This document shows positions 1 through 6,004 of a stretch of DNA of 9,150 nt, piece after piece. The translations under genes and the position numbers were made by a program. Below the pieces are notes generated by a model that saw nothing but the letters and a program-made list of their open reading frames with translations, searched no databases and was not told where the DNA came from. This stretch comes from JBQCDV01 sp051960855. Its GTDB lineage: Bacteria; Actinomycetota; Actinomycetes; JAJZTN01. Location of the stretch: the NCBI GenBank assembly GCA_051960855.1, contig JBQCDV010000200.1, positions 1 to 9,150 of the forward strand, written 5' to 3'. Positions within the stretch are counted from its first letter, which is position 1. Each line of letters opens with the position of its first letter.

Positions 1-563
1 GCTGGCATCGCGAGACTCGTGACGGCGACCGCGTCGCGCAGCCACACGCTCGAGTCCCGCGTGAAGAGCAGGTTGGGCAGCGGGTCGATGACGAAGTCGT
101 CGTGGGTGAGCAGCCGCTGGACCAGACCGCCGCCTGAGTGCAGCTCGTCGACCCGAAGCCCAGCCATGAGCACGAGTGCCAGGTCGTGAGGATGCAGGTC
201 CGACAGCTGCGCCCGCACCCGCGCCGCCAACGTGTCGCCCAGCTGGCGAGTCCCGTCGCACACTGCCGCGGAGATGGTCAGCTCCCTTGCGGCCGGGTCG
301 GCGAGGGCCTCCTCCAGCAGCTGTCCGAGGTAGAGGACCTCCACGCCGCGGTCGCGCAGCGCCTGGGCGAAGGCATCGTGCTCCGCCTGCGCGCGGTCCA
401 CCCACGGGATGCCGTCGAACAGCAGCCGGTCGTTGTTGCGCGGAGTCAGCCGCTTCAGCTCGGGTCCGGGCCGGTGCAGCATCACCGTGCGCAGCCGCCC
501 GACCTCACTGTCGACGCCCGTCGGGCCGGCTGGTCGCGTCAGTCGTGCCGCGGAGTCAGTCAC
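1..563 (-). CDS. arcA: Arginine deiminase, N-terminal part (runs off the left edge)
   Basis: Arginine deiminase hydrolyses L-arginine to citrulline and ammonia, the first step of the cytoplasmic ADI pathway that yields ATP through carbamate kinase. The reading frame on the minus strand is open from a GTG at 563 to the window edge, giving 187 codons; the protein usually has about 400 residues, so over half is missing. Visible family hallmarks are the VGRLRTVMLHRPGPELKRLT opening (residues 21-40), the NNDRLLFDGIPWVDRAQAEH block (43-62) and the substrate-site motif NLLFTRDSS (164-172). The catalytic His and Cys lie in the missing part. The GTG is chosen because it follows a TAGGCT -10 box by 7 nt and leaves a normal short N-terminus before the conserved core. 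It is divergent from the acyltransferase gene. No other arc genes are visible; arcB or arcC could lie beyond the left edge. Identification is firm. Confidence 0.94.
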   Translation of the reverse strand, partial: MTDSAARLTRPAGPTGVDSEVGRLRTVMLHRPGPELKRLTPRNNDRLLFDGIPWVDRAQAEHDAFAQALRDRGVEVLYLGQLLEEALADPAARELTISAAVCDGTRQLGDTLAARVRAQLSDLHPHDLALVLMAGLRVDELHSGGGLVQRLLTHDDFVIDPLPNLLFTRDSSVWLRDAVAVTSLAMP

Positions 564-570
564 GCCGGGA

Positions 571-576
571 AGCCTA
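571..576 (-). promoter_or_regulatory. Candidate leaderless -10 box of arcA
   Basis: On the minus strand TAGGCT is followed by exactly 7 nt and then the GTG of arcA. This matches the actinobacterial TANNNT -10 element at the distance that puts transcription start on the start codon. No convincing -35 hexamer is seen, and there is no good Shine-Dalgarno sequence before the GTG. The same arrangement precedes other unit-heading genes in this window. Confidence 0.5.
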
Positions 577-623
577 ACCAGCGCCGGAGGCATGCTCGCC
601 GGCGTCGTGGGGGACACCTGAGG

Positions 624-629
624 CACTAT
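624..629 (+). promoter_or_regulatory. Candidate -10 box of the acyltransferase gene
   Basis: CACTAT lies 7 nt before the ATG at 637. It keeps the A at position 2 and the T at position 6 of the TANNNT consensus but has C at position 1, so it is the weakest of the five boxes in this window. It lies about 50 bp from the oppositely oriented arcA box, so the two promoters share one 60-70 bp divergent region. Confidence 0.35.
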
Positions 630-636
630 GGGTGCA

Positions 637-1791
637 ATGTCCATTGATGTCCGGTCTTCGCCACCGTACGAAGGGGTGGCGGGGGCAGCGGCGCAGAGGG
701 CGCAGACGGCGCAGGGGACAGCGACCGAGAGGGCGCGGGGGACAGCGACGCAGGGTCACGGCCCCGTCGGGCGTCGCGAGGGCCGCCTGGCCTGGGCGGA
801 CGTCGGTCGCGTCGTGGCAATCCTGACCGTCATCGTGATCCACGTGTGCTCGGGGCTGGTGCACACCGAGATGCGTGGCTCGACGGTGTGGCGCTTCGGC
901 GACCTGGTCAACGGCTTCACCCGCTGGCCCGTGGCGGTCTTCGTCATGATCAGCGGCGCGCTGCTGCTGCACCGGAACGAGCCCGTCCGGTCCTTCGTGC
1001 GCAAGCGCCTCATCCGCGTCGCGGTGCCGCTGCTGCTGTGGTCGGCGATCTACGAGGTCTACCGCGTCGCGTGGCTGGGAGAGCACCGCGACCTGCACTC
1101 GGTCGTCGTGGATGTCGCCCACGCGACGCCGTTCTTCCACCTCTACTTCCTCTTCGTGATCCTCGGCCTCTACGTGTTGACCCCGTTTCTGCGCGACGCA
1201 CTCCCGCACGTGCCGCGCCGGGTCACAGCGGCAACGACGGGCATGGTGCTCGCCTTCGCCGCTGTCAACCAGCTCGCGACGCACTCGACGGACGCGACAG
1301 GGGGCGGCACGGCCACCAGCTACTTCGTGGCCTACACCGGCTTCTACCTGCTCGGGTACCTGCTGCGCGACGCCGTGCTGTCGCGCCGGCAGACGCTGCT
1401 GGTCGCGGGCGGCTTCGTTGTGGTGGGCCTCCTGCACGCGGTCGCGGTCCCCCTGCTGTGGGACCTCTGGGGCAAGACGTGGTCGTCCTACCCGGCGTCC
1501 TACTTCTCCCTGTTCAGCATCGCCAACTCGGTGCTCGTCTTCCTGCTGCTGCGCCAGGTGCGGGTGCACCGCCCGCGGGTGCGCAAGGTGGCGACCGCTC
1601 TGTCGGCGGCGTCGTTCGGGATCTATCTCGTGCACCCCGCGATCCTCTTCACGATCCGCCGCTGGACTCTCACCTACGGCAACGCGACGATCAGCCAGGT
1701 GGTCGTGACGATCGCGCTGACCGCGGTGCTGAGCACGCTCGTCGTGCTGCTGCTGCGTCGCACCTCCGCGGGTCGCTGGCTGATGCCCTAG
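637..1791 (+). CDS. Acyltransferase-3 family integral membrane protein
   Basis: Members of this family (Pfam Acyltransferase 3, as in WecH and OafA) move an acetyl or other acyl group onto extracytoplasmic sugars, lipids or other small molecules. The 384-residue product has about ten hydrophobic helices. Family signatures are Arg58 and His69 in helix 1 (DVGRVVAILTVIVIH, the likely catalytic pair), FVMISGALLL in helix 2 (102-111), RKRLIRVAVPLLLW (122-135) and FGIYLVHPAIL in helix 9. There is no C-terminal SGNH domain, so it resembles WecH-like stand-alone enzymes. The first 50 residues are soluble, low in complexity and built from short repeats. The start is uncertain. ATG 637 fits a -10 box 7 nt upstream; ATG 628, three codons earlier, has GAGG at only 4 nt. 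The substrate cannot be told. Stand-alone or first gene of the rightward block; 36 nt separate it from the SDR gene, which has its own candidate promoter. Confidence 0.88.
   Translation: MSIDVRSSPPYEGVAGAAAQRAQTAQGTATERARGTATQGHGPVGRREGRLAWADVGRVVAILTVIVIHVCSGLVHTEMRGSTVWRFGDLVNGFTRWPVAVFVMISGALLLHRNEPVRSFVRKRLIRVAVPLLLWSAIYEVYRVAWLGEHRDLHSVVVDVAHATPFFHLYFLFVILGLYVLTPFLRDALPHVPRRVTAATTGMVLAFAAVNQLATHSTDATGGGTATSYFVAYTGFYLLGYLLRDAVLSRRQTLLVAGGFVVVGLLHAVAVPLLWDLWGKTWSSYPASYFSLFSIANSVLVFLLLRQVRVHRPRVRKVATALSAASFGIYLVHPAILFTIRRWTLTYGNATISQVVVTIALTAVLSTLVVLLLRRTSAGRWLMP
691..749 (+). repeat. In-frame short repeats in the acyltransferase N-terminus
   Basis: Three imperfect 9-bp units (GCGCAGAGG, GCGCAGACG, GCGCAGGGG) occupy 691-717 and encode Ala-Gln-X three times. 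They overlap a 12-bp direct repeat, GGGGACAGCGAC, at 714-725 and 738-749. Its 24-bp period is in frame, so Gly-Thr-Ala-Thr is encoded twice. Both repeats preserve the reading frame and fall in the soluble tail before the first helix. Confidence 0.7.
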
Positions 1792-1814
1792 GGGCGGGTG
1801 CGAGCCCGGATCGG

Positions 1815-1820
1815 TAGGTT
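1815..1820 (+). promoter_or_regulatory. Candidate leaderless -10 box of the SDR gene
   Basis: TAGGTT is followed by exactly 7 nt and the ATG at 1828. It closely resembles the arcA box (TAGGCT plus 7 nt). A perfect 6-bp inverted repeat, GCCCGG at 1804-1809 and CCGGGC at 1822-1827, brackets it; that could be chance in DNA this GC-rich. No -35 hexamer is recognisable. Confidence 0.5.
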
Positions 1821-1827
1821 GCCGGGC

Positions 1828-2778
1828 ATGACCGACGCCACCGCAATTCCTACGCCTGACGACGGATCCGGCACCGTCCCTTCCCCGCCCCGCCCTCTCG
1901 ACGGCCGCACCGCGATCGTCACCGGCGCCGGCCGCGGCATCGGTCGCGGCGAGGCGATCGAGCTGGCCCGCCAGGGCGCCCGTGTCGTGGTTAACGACGT
2001 AGACGGCGAGGCGGCCAGCTCCGTCGTTCGGGAGATCGAAGACAACGGCGGCGAGGCCGTCGCGCACACCGAGGACTGCTCGACGGACTCCGGGGCGGAG
2101 TCGCTCATCGCGCTCGCGCTGGACCGGTGGGGCGCGCTCGACGCCCTGGTGAACAACGCCGGGATTCTGCGCGACCGCACCATCGCCAACATGAGCCCGG
2201 AGGAGTGGGACGACGTCATCCGCGTCCACCTGCGCGGCCACTTCCTGCCCACTCACCTCGCCTGCGCGCACTGGAAGTCGACCGGCGCGCGAGGCGCGAT
2301 CGTGATGACCAGCTCGACCAGCGGCATCCTCGGCAACTTCGGTCAGGGCAACTACGGGGCGGCCAAGGCCGGCATCGCCGCGCTGTCAACGATCACCGCG
2401 ATGGAGATGGCCCGCTACGGGGTGCGCTGCAACGCCATCGCCCCGTCGGCTCGGACGCGGATGACCGTGGGGCCGTTCGGTGAGATGAGCGCGCCGGAGG
2501 AGGGCTTCGACTTCTGGCACCCGGACAACATTGCGCCGCTGGTCGCGTTCCTCGTCAGCGACGCCGCCGACGGGATCAGCGGGAAGGTCTTCGGCGTGCA
2601 GGGGGACACCGTCGAGATCTACCAGCCCTTCACGTCGGTCGGGGTGATCGAGAACGGCGGCCGGCGGTGGGAGCCGGGGGAGATCGGCGCGCGCGTCGGC
2701 GAGCTGTTCGACGGCACCGGAGTCGACCCGCAGGTCGAGAACATGATGGCGCGCATGCGCTACCGGATCGGGGGCTGA
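1828..2778 (+). CDS. Short-chain dehydrogenase, MFE-2 hydroxyacyl-CoA dehydrogenase-like
   Basis: This classical SDR has 316 residues and is predicted to be a cytoplasmic NAD(P)-dependent alcohol/ketone oxidoreductase. The cofactor-binding glycine motif is TGAGRGIGR (32-40), NNAG is at 109-112, and the catalytic residues are Ser163, Tyr176 and Lys180 (NYGAAK). Where most SDRs have Asn, it has His134 in VHLRGHF. That, with TSSTSGILGNFGQGNYGAAK and IAPSARTRMT, matches the 3-hydroxyacyl-CoA dehydrogenase domain of eukaryotic MFE-2/HSD17B4 and bacterial relatives. A hydroxyacyl-CoA or steroid-type substrate is therefore likely but not proven. About 50 residues follow the Rossmann core. ATG 1828 is preferred over an in-frame GTG at 1798 because of the -10 box at 1815 and because the extra residues fit no conserved sequence. 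The GDT1-family gene follows after 6 nt, so the two are probably co-transcribed although no shared role is obvious. Confidence 0.9.
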   Translation: MTDATAIPTPDDGSGTVPSPPRPLDGRTAIVTGAGRGIGRGEAIELARQGARVVVNDVDGEAASSVVREIEDNGGEAVAHTEDCSTDSGAESLIALALDRWGALDALVNNAGILRDRTIANMSPEEWDDVIRVHLRGHFLPTHLACAHWKSTGARGAIVMTSSTSGILGNFGQGNYGAAKAGIAALSTITAMEMARYGVRCNAIAPSARTRMTVGPFGEMSAPEEGFDFWHPDNIAPLVAFLVSDAADGISGKVFGVQGDTVEIYQPFTSVGVIENGGRRWEPGEIGARVGELFDGTGVDPQVENMMARMRYRIGG

Positions 2779-2784
2779 CGGCGC

Positions 2785-3432
2785 GTGGACGTCGGAGTCA
2801 TCCTCACCGCGTTCCTGCTGATCCTGCCCGTCGAGCTCCCCGACAAGACGTTCGTGGCGACCCTGGTGCTCGCCACTCGCTACCGGCCGCTGGCGGTCTG
2901 GGTGGGTGTCGGGTCGGCTTTCGTCGTGCAGACCACGGTGGCCTGCCTCTTCGGGGGGCTGGTCGCGCAGCTGCCGCGCCGTCCCGTGGAGATCGTGACC
3001 GCGCTGCTCTTCCTCGTCGGTGCCGTCATCCTCTTCCGCGGTGCCCGCACCGCCCGCAACGTCGACCTCGAGGAGGCCGAGCGGGAGGCGGAGGAGGAGT
3101 TCGGCGCCGAGGCCGAGGAGAAGACCGGACCCGGTCGGGCGACGTTCTGGAAGGCGGTGGGCGCCAGCTTCCTCGTGCTGTTCGCCGCCGAGTGGGGCGA
3201 CCTCTCTCAGCTGCTGACGGCCGGTCTCGTCGTGCGGACCGACCAGCCGGTGGCGGTGTTCATCGGCGCGGTCGCGGCCCTGCTGCTCATCTCCGGCATC
3301 GCCGCCGCCGTCGGCCGCCAGCTGATGCGACGCATCAAGGTCGCCACGCTGCAGTTCGTCGGCTCAGCCGTCTGCGTGATCATGGCGGTGCTCACGCTGC
3401 TGCAGGCCGCCGGTCTCGAGCTCCCGTTCTGA
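2785..3432 (+). CDS. TMEM165/GDT1 (UPF0016) family cation transporter
   Basis: Characterised members export Mn2+ or exchange Ca2+/Mn2+ for protons across the membrane. The 215-residue product shows the family's two-fold repeat. Each half carries an acidic motif: ELPDKT at 17-22 and EWGDLS at 136-141, with Glu17, Asp20, Glu136 and Asp139 the expected ion ligands. About six helices are visible (near 3-15, 38-60, 68-85, 123-147, 157-177, 187-208). A charged cytosolic loop rich in Glu (95-113, EEAEREAEEEFGAEAEEK) joins the halves. The GTG start lies 6 nt past the SDR stop, with GGGGG 10 nt upstream as a weak ribosome site, so translation is probably coupled to the SDR gene. The last 23 codons including the stop overlap the end of larC on the opposite strand. 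Family assignment is firm; the ion carried is inferred, with Mn2+ most likely. Confidence 0.92.
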   Translation: MDVGVILTAFLLILPVELPDKTFVATLVLATRYRPLAVWVGVGSAFVVQTTVACLFGGLVAQLPRRPVEIVTALLFLVGAVILFRGARTARNVDLEEAEREAEEEFGAEAEEKTGPGRATFWKAVGASFLVLFAAEWGDLSQLLTAGLVVRTDQPVAVFIGAVAALLLISGIAAAVGRQLMRRIKVATLQFVGSAVCVIMAVLTLLQAAGLELPF

Positions 3433-4623
3433 GCTCAGCTGCTGCAGCAGAGCCTTCGCCGGGACGCCGAGCACCTGGGAGGCTGCCAGCACGTCCTCCC
3501 ACTCCGGCTGGGCGTTGACCACCTCACCGTCGAGCAGTGCCTCCTTGACGCGGACTCGCTGCCCGTGGACGAGCACCGTCCGCTCCCGTCGCTGCAAGGC
3601 GCGCTTCGCAACCGGGTGCTCGCGCAGGCCGATCGTCGTCGTCTCCCGGAAGACCACGTCGCGCAGGGCCTGCAGCAGCGCAGGGTCGTCGGGCGCGAGG
3701 ACCGAGAGCGTGTGAGCGGGGCGGCCCTTCTTCATGAGGATCGGAGTCAGCCAGGCGTCGCTCGCACCAGCGGCCAGCAGCTGGTCGAGCACCCGTGGCC
3801 ACAGCCGGGGGTCGAGGTCGTCGACATTGCATTCCAGAACGACGCTGCTCGCCGCCTCGCCGTCGTCGCCCTGGCGTGGGCTGATCGCAGTCGCGGGAGC
3901 GAGCTGTCCCACGACGGCTCGCACGATGTTGGGGCGGCCCGGCAGCTCACGGCGTCCGGCTCCGAGGCCGACGCGGTCGACCGTCATCGCGGGCATCGCG
4001 TCCCACGAGTCGACGACCGTCACCAGCAGGGCGGCGCCGGTCGGCGTGCACAGCTCGACGTCGACGGGGCCGCCAGAGGCCGGAATCCCTTGCCCTGCAA
4101 GGAGTTCGAGCACTGCCGGCACCGGCACGGGGATGCTGCCGTGCTCGGTCCGGGCGGTGCCGCCACCGAGCGCCAGGGGTCCCGCGACGACGGTGTCGAC
4201 GCCGAGGGACACGACTGCGGCGCACACTCCGACCACGTCGGCGAGTGCGTCGTGCGCGCCCACCTCGTGGAAGTGCACCTCGTCAACTCCGGTGCCGTGC
4301 ACGGCCGCCTCAGCCTGCGCCAGTGCCGTGAAGACCCGGACAGCAAGTGCCCGAACGTCGTCCGCCAGCGCGCTGTCGCTCAGCACCTGCAGGACGTCGG
4401 ACAGCGTGCGTGTCGGGGGCGACACCTCGCTGACGTTGACCGTCACCTGCCGAGCAGCGAGGCCACCACTTAGCGTCGAGTTGACGTCAATCGTGGCCCC
4501 GACGTCGAGCCCAGCGACTGATTCCTGGACCACGCGAAGGTCGGCACCCGCCCCGACGAGCGCCGCGAGCAGCATGTCGCCGGCTGCTCCGGTCGAGCAG
4601 TCCAGCCACAGCGCCCTGCTCAT
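3364..4623 (-). CDS. larC: LarC, nickel insertion protein for the nickel-pincer cofactor
   Basis: LarC is the CTP-dependent cyclometallase that inserts nickel into the bis-thiocarboxylated pyridinium mononucleotide made by LarB and LarE, giving the NPN cofactor of lactate racemase (LarA) and its relatives. The 419-residue product has the family opening LDCSTGAAGDMLLAAL (7-22), the His-rich motif HFHEVGAHD (117-125), CTPTGAALL (192-200), GLGAGRRELPGRPNIVR (219-235), ECNVDDLDP (264-272) and LMKKGRP (296-302). It is one uninterrupted frame, unlike Lactobacillus plantarum larC, which needs a programmed frameshift. ATG 4623 overlaps the larB stop as ATGA, so translation is coupled. The final 22 residues, ending HRHDHADG, lie beyond the conserved core and overlap the GDT1-family gene on the other strand. 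No transcription terminator is visible between the convergent units. Confidence 0.95.
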   Translation of the reverse strand: MSRALWLDCSTGAAGDMLLAALVGAGADLRVVQESVAGLDVGATIDVNSTLSGGLAARQVTVNVSEVSPPTRTLSDVLQVLSDSALADDVRALAVRVFTALAQAEAAVHGTGVDEVHFHEVGAHDALADVVGVCAAVVSLGVDTVVAGPLALGGGTARTEHGSIPVPVPAVLELLAGQGIPASGGPVDVELCTPTGAALLVTVVDSWDAMPAMTVDRVGLGAGRRELPGRPNIVRAVVGQLAPATAISPRQGDDGEAASSVVLECNVDDLDPRLWPRVLDQLLAAGASDAWLTPILMKKGRPAHTLSVLAPDDPALLQALRDVVFRETTTIGLREHPVAKRALQRRERTVLVHGQRVRVKEALLDGEVVNAQPEWEDVLAASQVLGVPAKALLQQLSSERELETGGLQQREHRHDHADG

Positions 4624-5417
4624 GCCGGTGGGGTGCCCGATCGGTCACGCGGCGCCGCGCGCCGAGCGATCCGGGAGGCGAAGACTCCTGCGCCGAACCC
4701 GTTGTCGATGTTGGTCACGACGATGCCCGGCGCGCAGGAGTTGAGCATCGCCAGCAGCGCCGCCAGACCACCGAAGCTGGCGCCGTAGCCCACGCTGGTC
4801 GGCACCGCGATCATCGGCACACCGGTGAGGCCGCCGACCACCGAGGGCAGCGCTCCTTCCATGCCGGCGCACACGACCAGGCAGTCGGCCTCCTCGAGCT
4901 GGTCGCGCACCGCGAGCAGCCGGTGCAGCCCCGCCACTCCGACATCGTCGATCCGCCGCACTCCGGCACCGAAGGCGCGTGCGACCGCCGCCGCCTCGCC
5001 TGCCACGAAGGCGTCGGACGTCCCGGCCGCCACCACGGCGACGAGCCCCGTGGGCTCGGGCAGCGGCCCGAGCACCGCCGTTCGGGAAGCGGGGTCGAGC
5101 AGCAGCTCCTCGCCGGCGAAGGTCTCGGCGACCAGCTCAGCCGTGGCGTCAGGCAGCCGGGTCGCGACGGCCGGGCGCGTGGGGTGGGCGGTGCGGAGGT
5201 GCTGCAGCAGGGTGACGGTCTGCTGGGGCGTCTTGCCGGCCGCGTAGACGACCTCCGGGTCGCCGGTGCGCAGCGCCCGGTGGGTGTCGAGGCGGGCGAA
5301 GCCGAGGTCCTCGCCGCCGGGATGCAGGACACCTGCCAGCTGCTCGGTCGCGGCCTCCACCTCGACCTGGCCGCCGGCTACTCCCGCCAGCAGGCGGCGT
5401 ACGTCATCGCGGTCCAC
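4620..5417 (-). CDS. larB: LarB, pyridinium carboxylase/hydrolase of nickel-pincer cofactor synthesis
   Basis: LarB carboxylates the pyridine ring of nicotinic acid adenine dinucleotide and splits off AMP, giving the dicarboxylated mononucleotide used by LarE and then LarC. The 265-residue product has the usual length. Its C-terminal half is a PurE-like carboxylase fold with the family blocks VVAAGTSD (128-135), CAGMEGALPSVVGG (183-196), PTSVGYGASFGG (206-217) and LNSCAPGIVVTNIDNGFGAG (225-244). Cys228 and Glu187 probably correspond to the Cys and Glu known to act on the pyridine ring in characterised LarB, judged from motif context only. The GTG start at 5417 follows a TAACGT box by 7 nt. 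It heads a two-gene unit with larC and is divergent from the DUF4446 gene. No larE or larA lies in the window. Confidence 0.95.
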   Translation of the reverse strand: MDRDDVRRLLAGVAGGQVEVEAATEQLAGVLHPGGEDLGFARLDTHRALRTGDPEVVYAAGKTPQQTVTLLQHLRTAHPTRPAVATRLPDATAELVAETFAGEELLLDPASRTAVLGPLPEPTGLVAVVAAGTSDAFVAGEAAAVARAFGAGVRRIDDVGVAGLHRLLAVRDQLEEADCLVVCAGMEGALPSVVGGLTGVPMIAVPTSVGYGASFGGLAALLAMLNSCAPGIVVTNIDNGFGAGVFASRIARRAAPRDRSGTPPA

Positions 5418-5424
5418 GCCCCGG

Positions 5425-5430
5425 ACGTTA
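5425..5430 (-). promoter_or_regulatory. Candidate leaderless -10 box of larBC
   Basis: On the minus strand TAACGT is followed by 7 nt and then the GTG start of larB. This fits TANNNT placed for a leaderless transcript. No -35 hexamer is evident. If real, this box drives larB and, through the ATGA overlap, larC. Confidence 0.45.
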
Positions 5431-5469
5431 TCCCGGCTGGTTCGTCGGCGGCTGACCCAGGGCGCCGAC

Positions 5470-5475
5470 TACCCT
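5470..5475 (+). promoter_or_regulatory. Candidate leaderless -10 box of the DUF4446-pheA unit
   Basis: TACCCT is followed by 6 nt and the GTG at 5482, one base closer than the other boxes in this window. A perfect 7-bp inverted repeat, GTCGGCG at 5444-5450 and CGCCGAC at 5463-5469 with a 12-nt spacer, ends directly against it, where a -35 region or operator would sit. Confidence 0.45.
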
Positions 5476-5481
5476 GACGCG

Positions 5482-6003
5482 GTGTCCCTCGACCCCCAGA
5501 TCGTCGCGCTGATCGCTGTCGCGGCGGCGGCCGTCGCCGTGCTCGCACTGCTTGTCGCCGCGGCTGCGCACCTGCGGCTGCGGCGCATCCGCCGTCGGCT
5601 CGTGCTGCTGCAGCGCGACGCCGGCGGGGCCGATATCGGAGCGCCTGACATCCTCACCGCGCTGGCGCGGCAGGCGCAGGAGGCGACCGCGCTGCGTGGT
5701 GAGCTGGAGCAGGCACGGCGCTCCATCGGTGCCACCCGGCGAGACCTGGCCCGGGCGCTGCGCCACGTCGCCGTCGTGCGCTACGACGCCTTCGGTGACA
5801 TGGGCGGCCGGCTGTCGTTCTCCGCGGCGATGGTCGACGACGATGGCAACGGCCTGGTGCTCACCACGATCGTGGGGCGGCACGACAGCCGCACCTACTG
5901 CAAGGGCCTGAGCGCGGGGGAGAGTGACGGCGCGCTGTCGCCGGAGGAGCAGCAGGCGCTGGACTTCGCGCGCAGCGACCTTCCGGCTCCGGCGAGGCGC
6001 TGA
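5482..6003 (+). CDS. DUF4446 family membrane-anchored protein
   Basis: The function is unknown. The 173-residue product has one N-terminal transmembrane helix (about 7-30), a basic stop-transfer stretch LRLRRIRRRL (31-40) and a helical, possibly coiled-coil region (about 56-95). A conserved C-terminal domain follows, with VVRYDAFGDMGGRLSFS (98-114), NGLVLTTIVGRHDSRTYCK (123-141) and LSPEEQQAL (152-160). That VRY-AF-D-GG-SFS pattern is the DUF4446 signature found in Firmicutes and Actinobacteria. The short outer N-terminus and basic residues after the helix suggest the domain faces the cytoplasm. GTG 5482 is chosen because of the -10 box 6 nt upstream and because the family starts just before the helix; the frame is open further upstream, but that region is larB on the other strand. 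pheA starts 1 nt after its stop. Confidence 0.85.
   Translation: MSLDPQIVALIAVAAAAVAVLALLVAAAAHLRLRRIRRRLVLLQRDAGGADIGAPDILTALARQAQEATALRGELEQARRSIGATRRDLARALRHVAVVRYDAFGDMGGRLSFSAAMVDDDGNGLVLTTIVGRHDSRTYCKGLSAGESDGALSPEEQQALDFARSDLPAPARR
5994..5997 (+). promoter_or_regulatory. Ribosome binding site deciding the pheA start
   Basis: GAGG lies inside the last codons of the DUF4446 gene, 7 nt before the GTG at 6005. It favours this start over the next in-frame GTG at 6014 and over upstream starts inside the previous gene. With only 1 nt between stop and start, translational coupling is likely. Confidence 0.5.
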
Positions 6004-6004
6004 C

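Noticed and set aside
582..604. 6-bp inverted repeat CGCCGG/CCGGCG in the arcA-acyltransferase gap
   Set aside because: A 6-bp inverted repeat is expected by chance about this often in a 60-bp GC-rich region, and nothing else supports an operator.
138..647. Plus-strand open frames of up to 169 codons over the left end
   Set aside because: They are antisense to arcA, which has clear family motifs, and their own sequence is Arg/Pro-rich noise.
574..2271. 565-codon minus-strand open frame across the acyltransferase and the SDR start
   Set aside because: It is antisense to two recognisable genes. Its translation is Arg/His/Asp-rich low-complexity sequence with no family motif, the usual shadow of high-GC coding DNA.
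3565..4744. Long plus-strand open frames opposite larC
   Set aside because: They are shadows of larC, with Ser/Thr/Ala/Arg-rich compositions and no motifs.
5266..5481. Upstream extension of the DUF4446 frame by 72 codons
   Set aside because: The extension lies over larB on the other strand and is unlike the family. The GTG at 5482, with its -10 box and adjacent membrane helix, is the better start.
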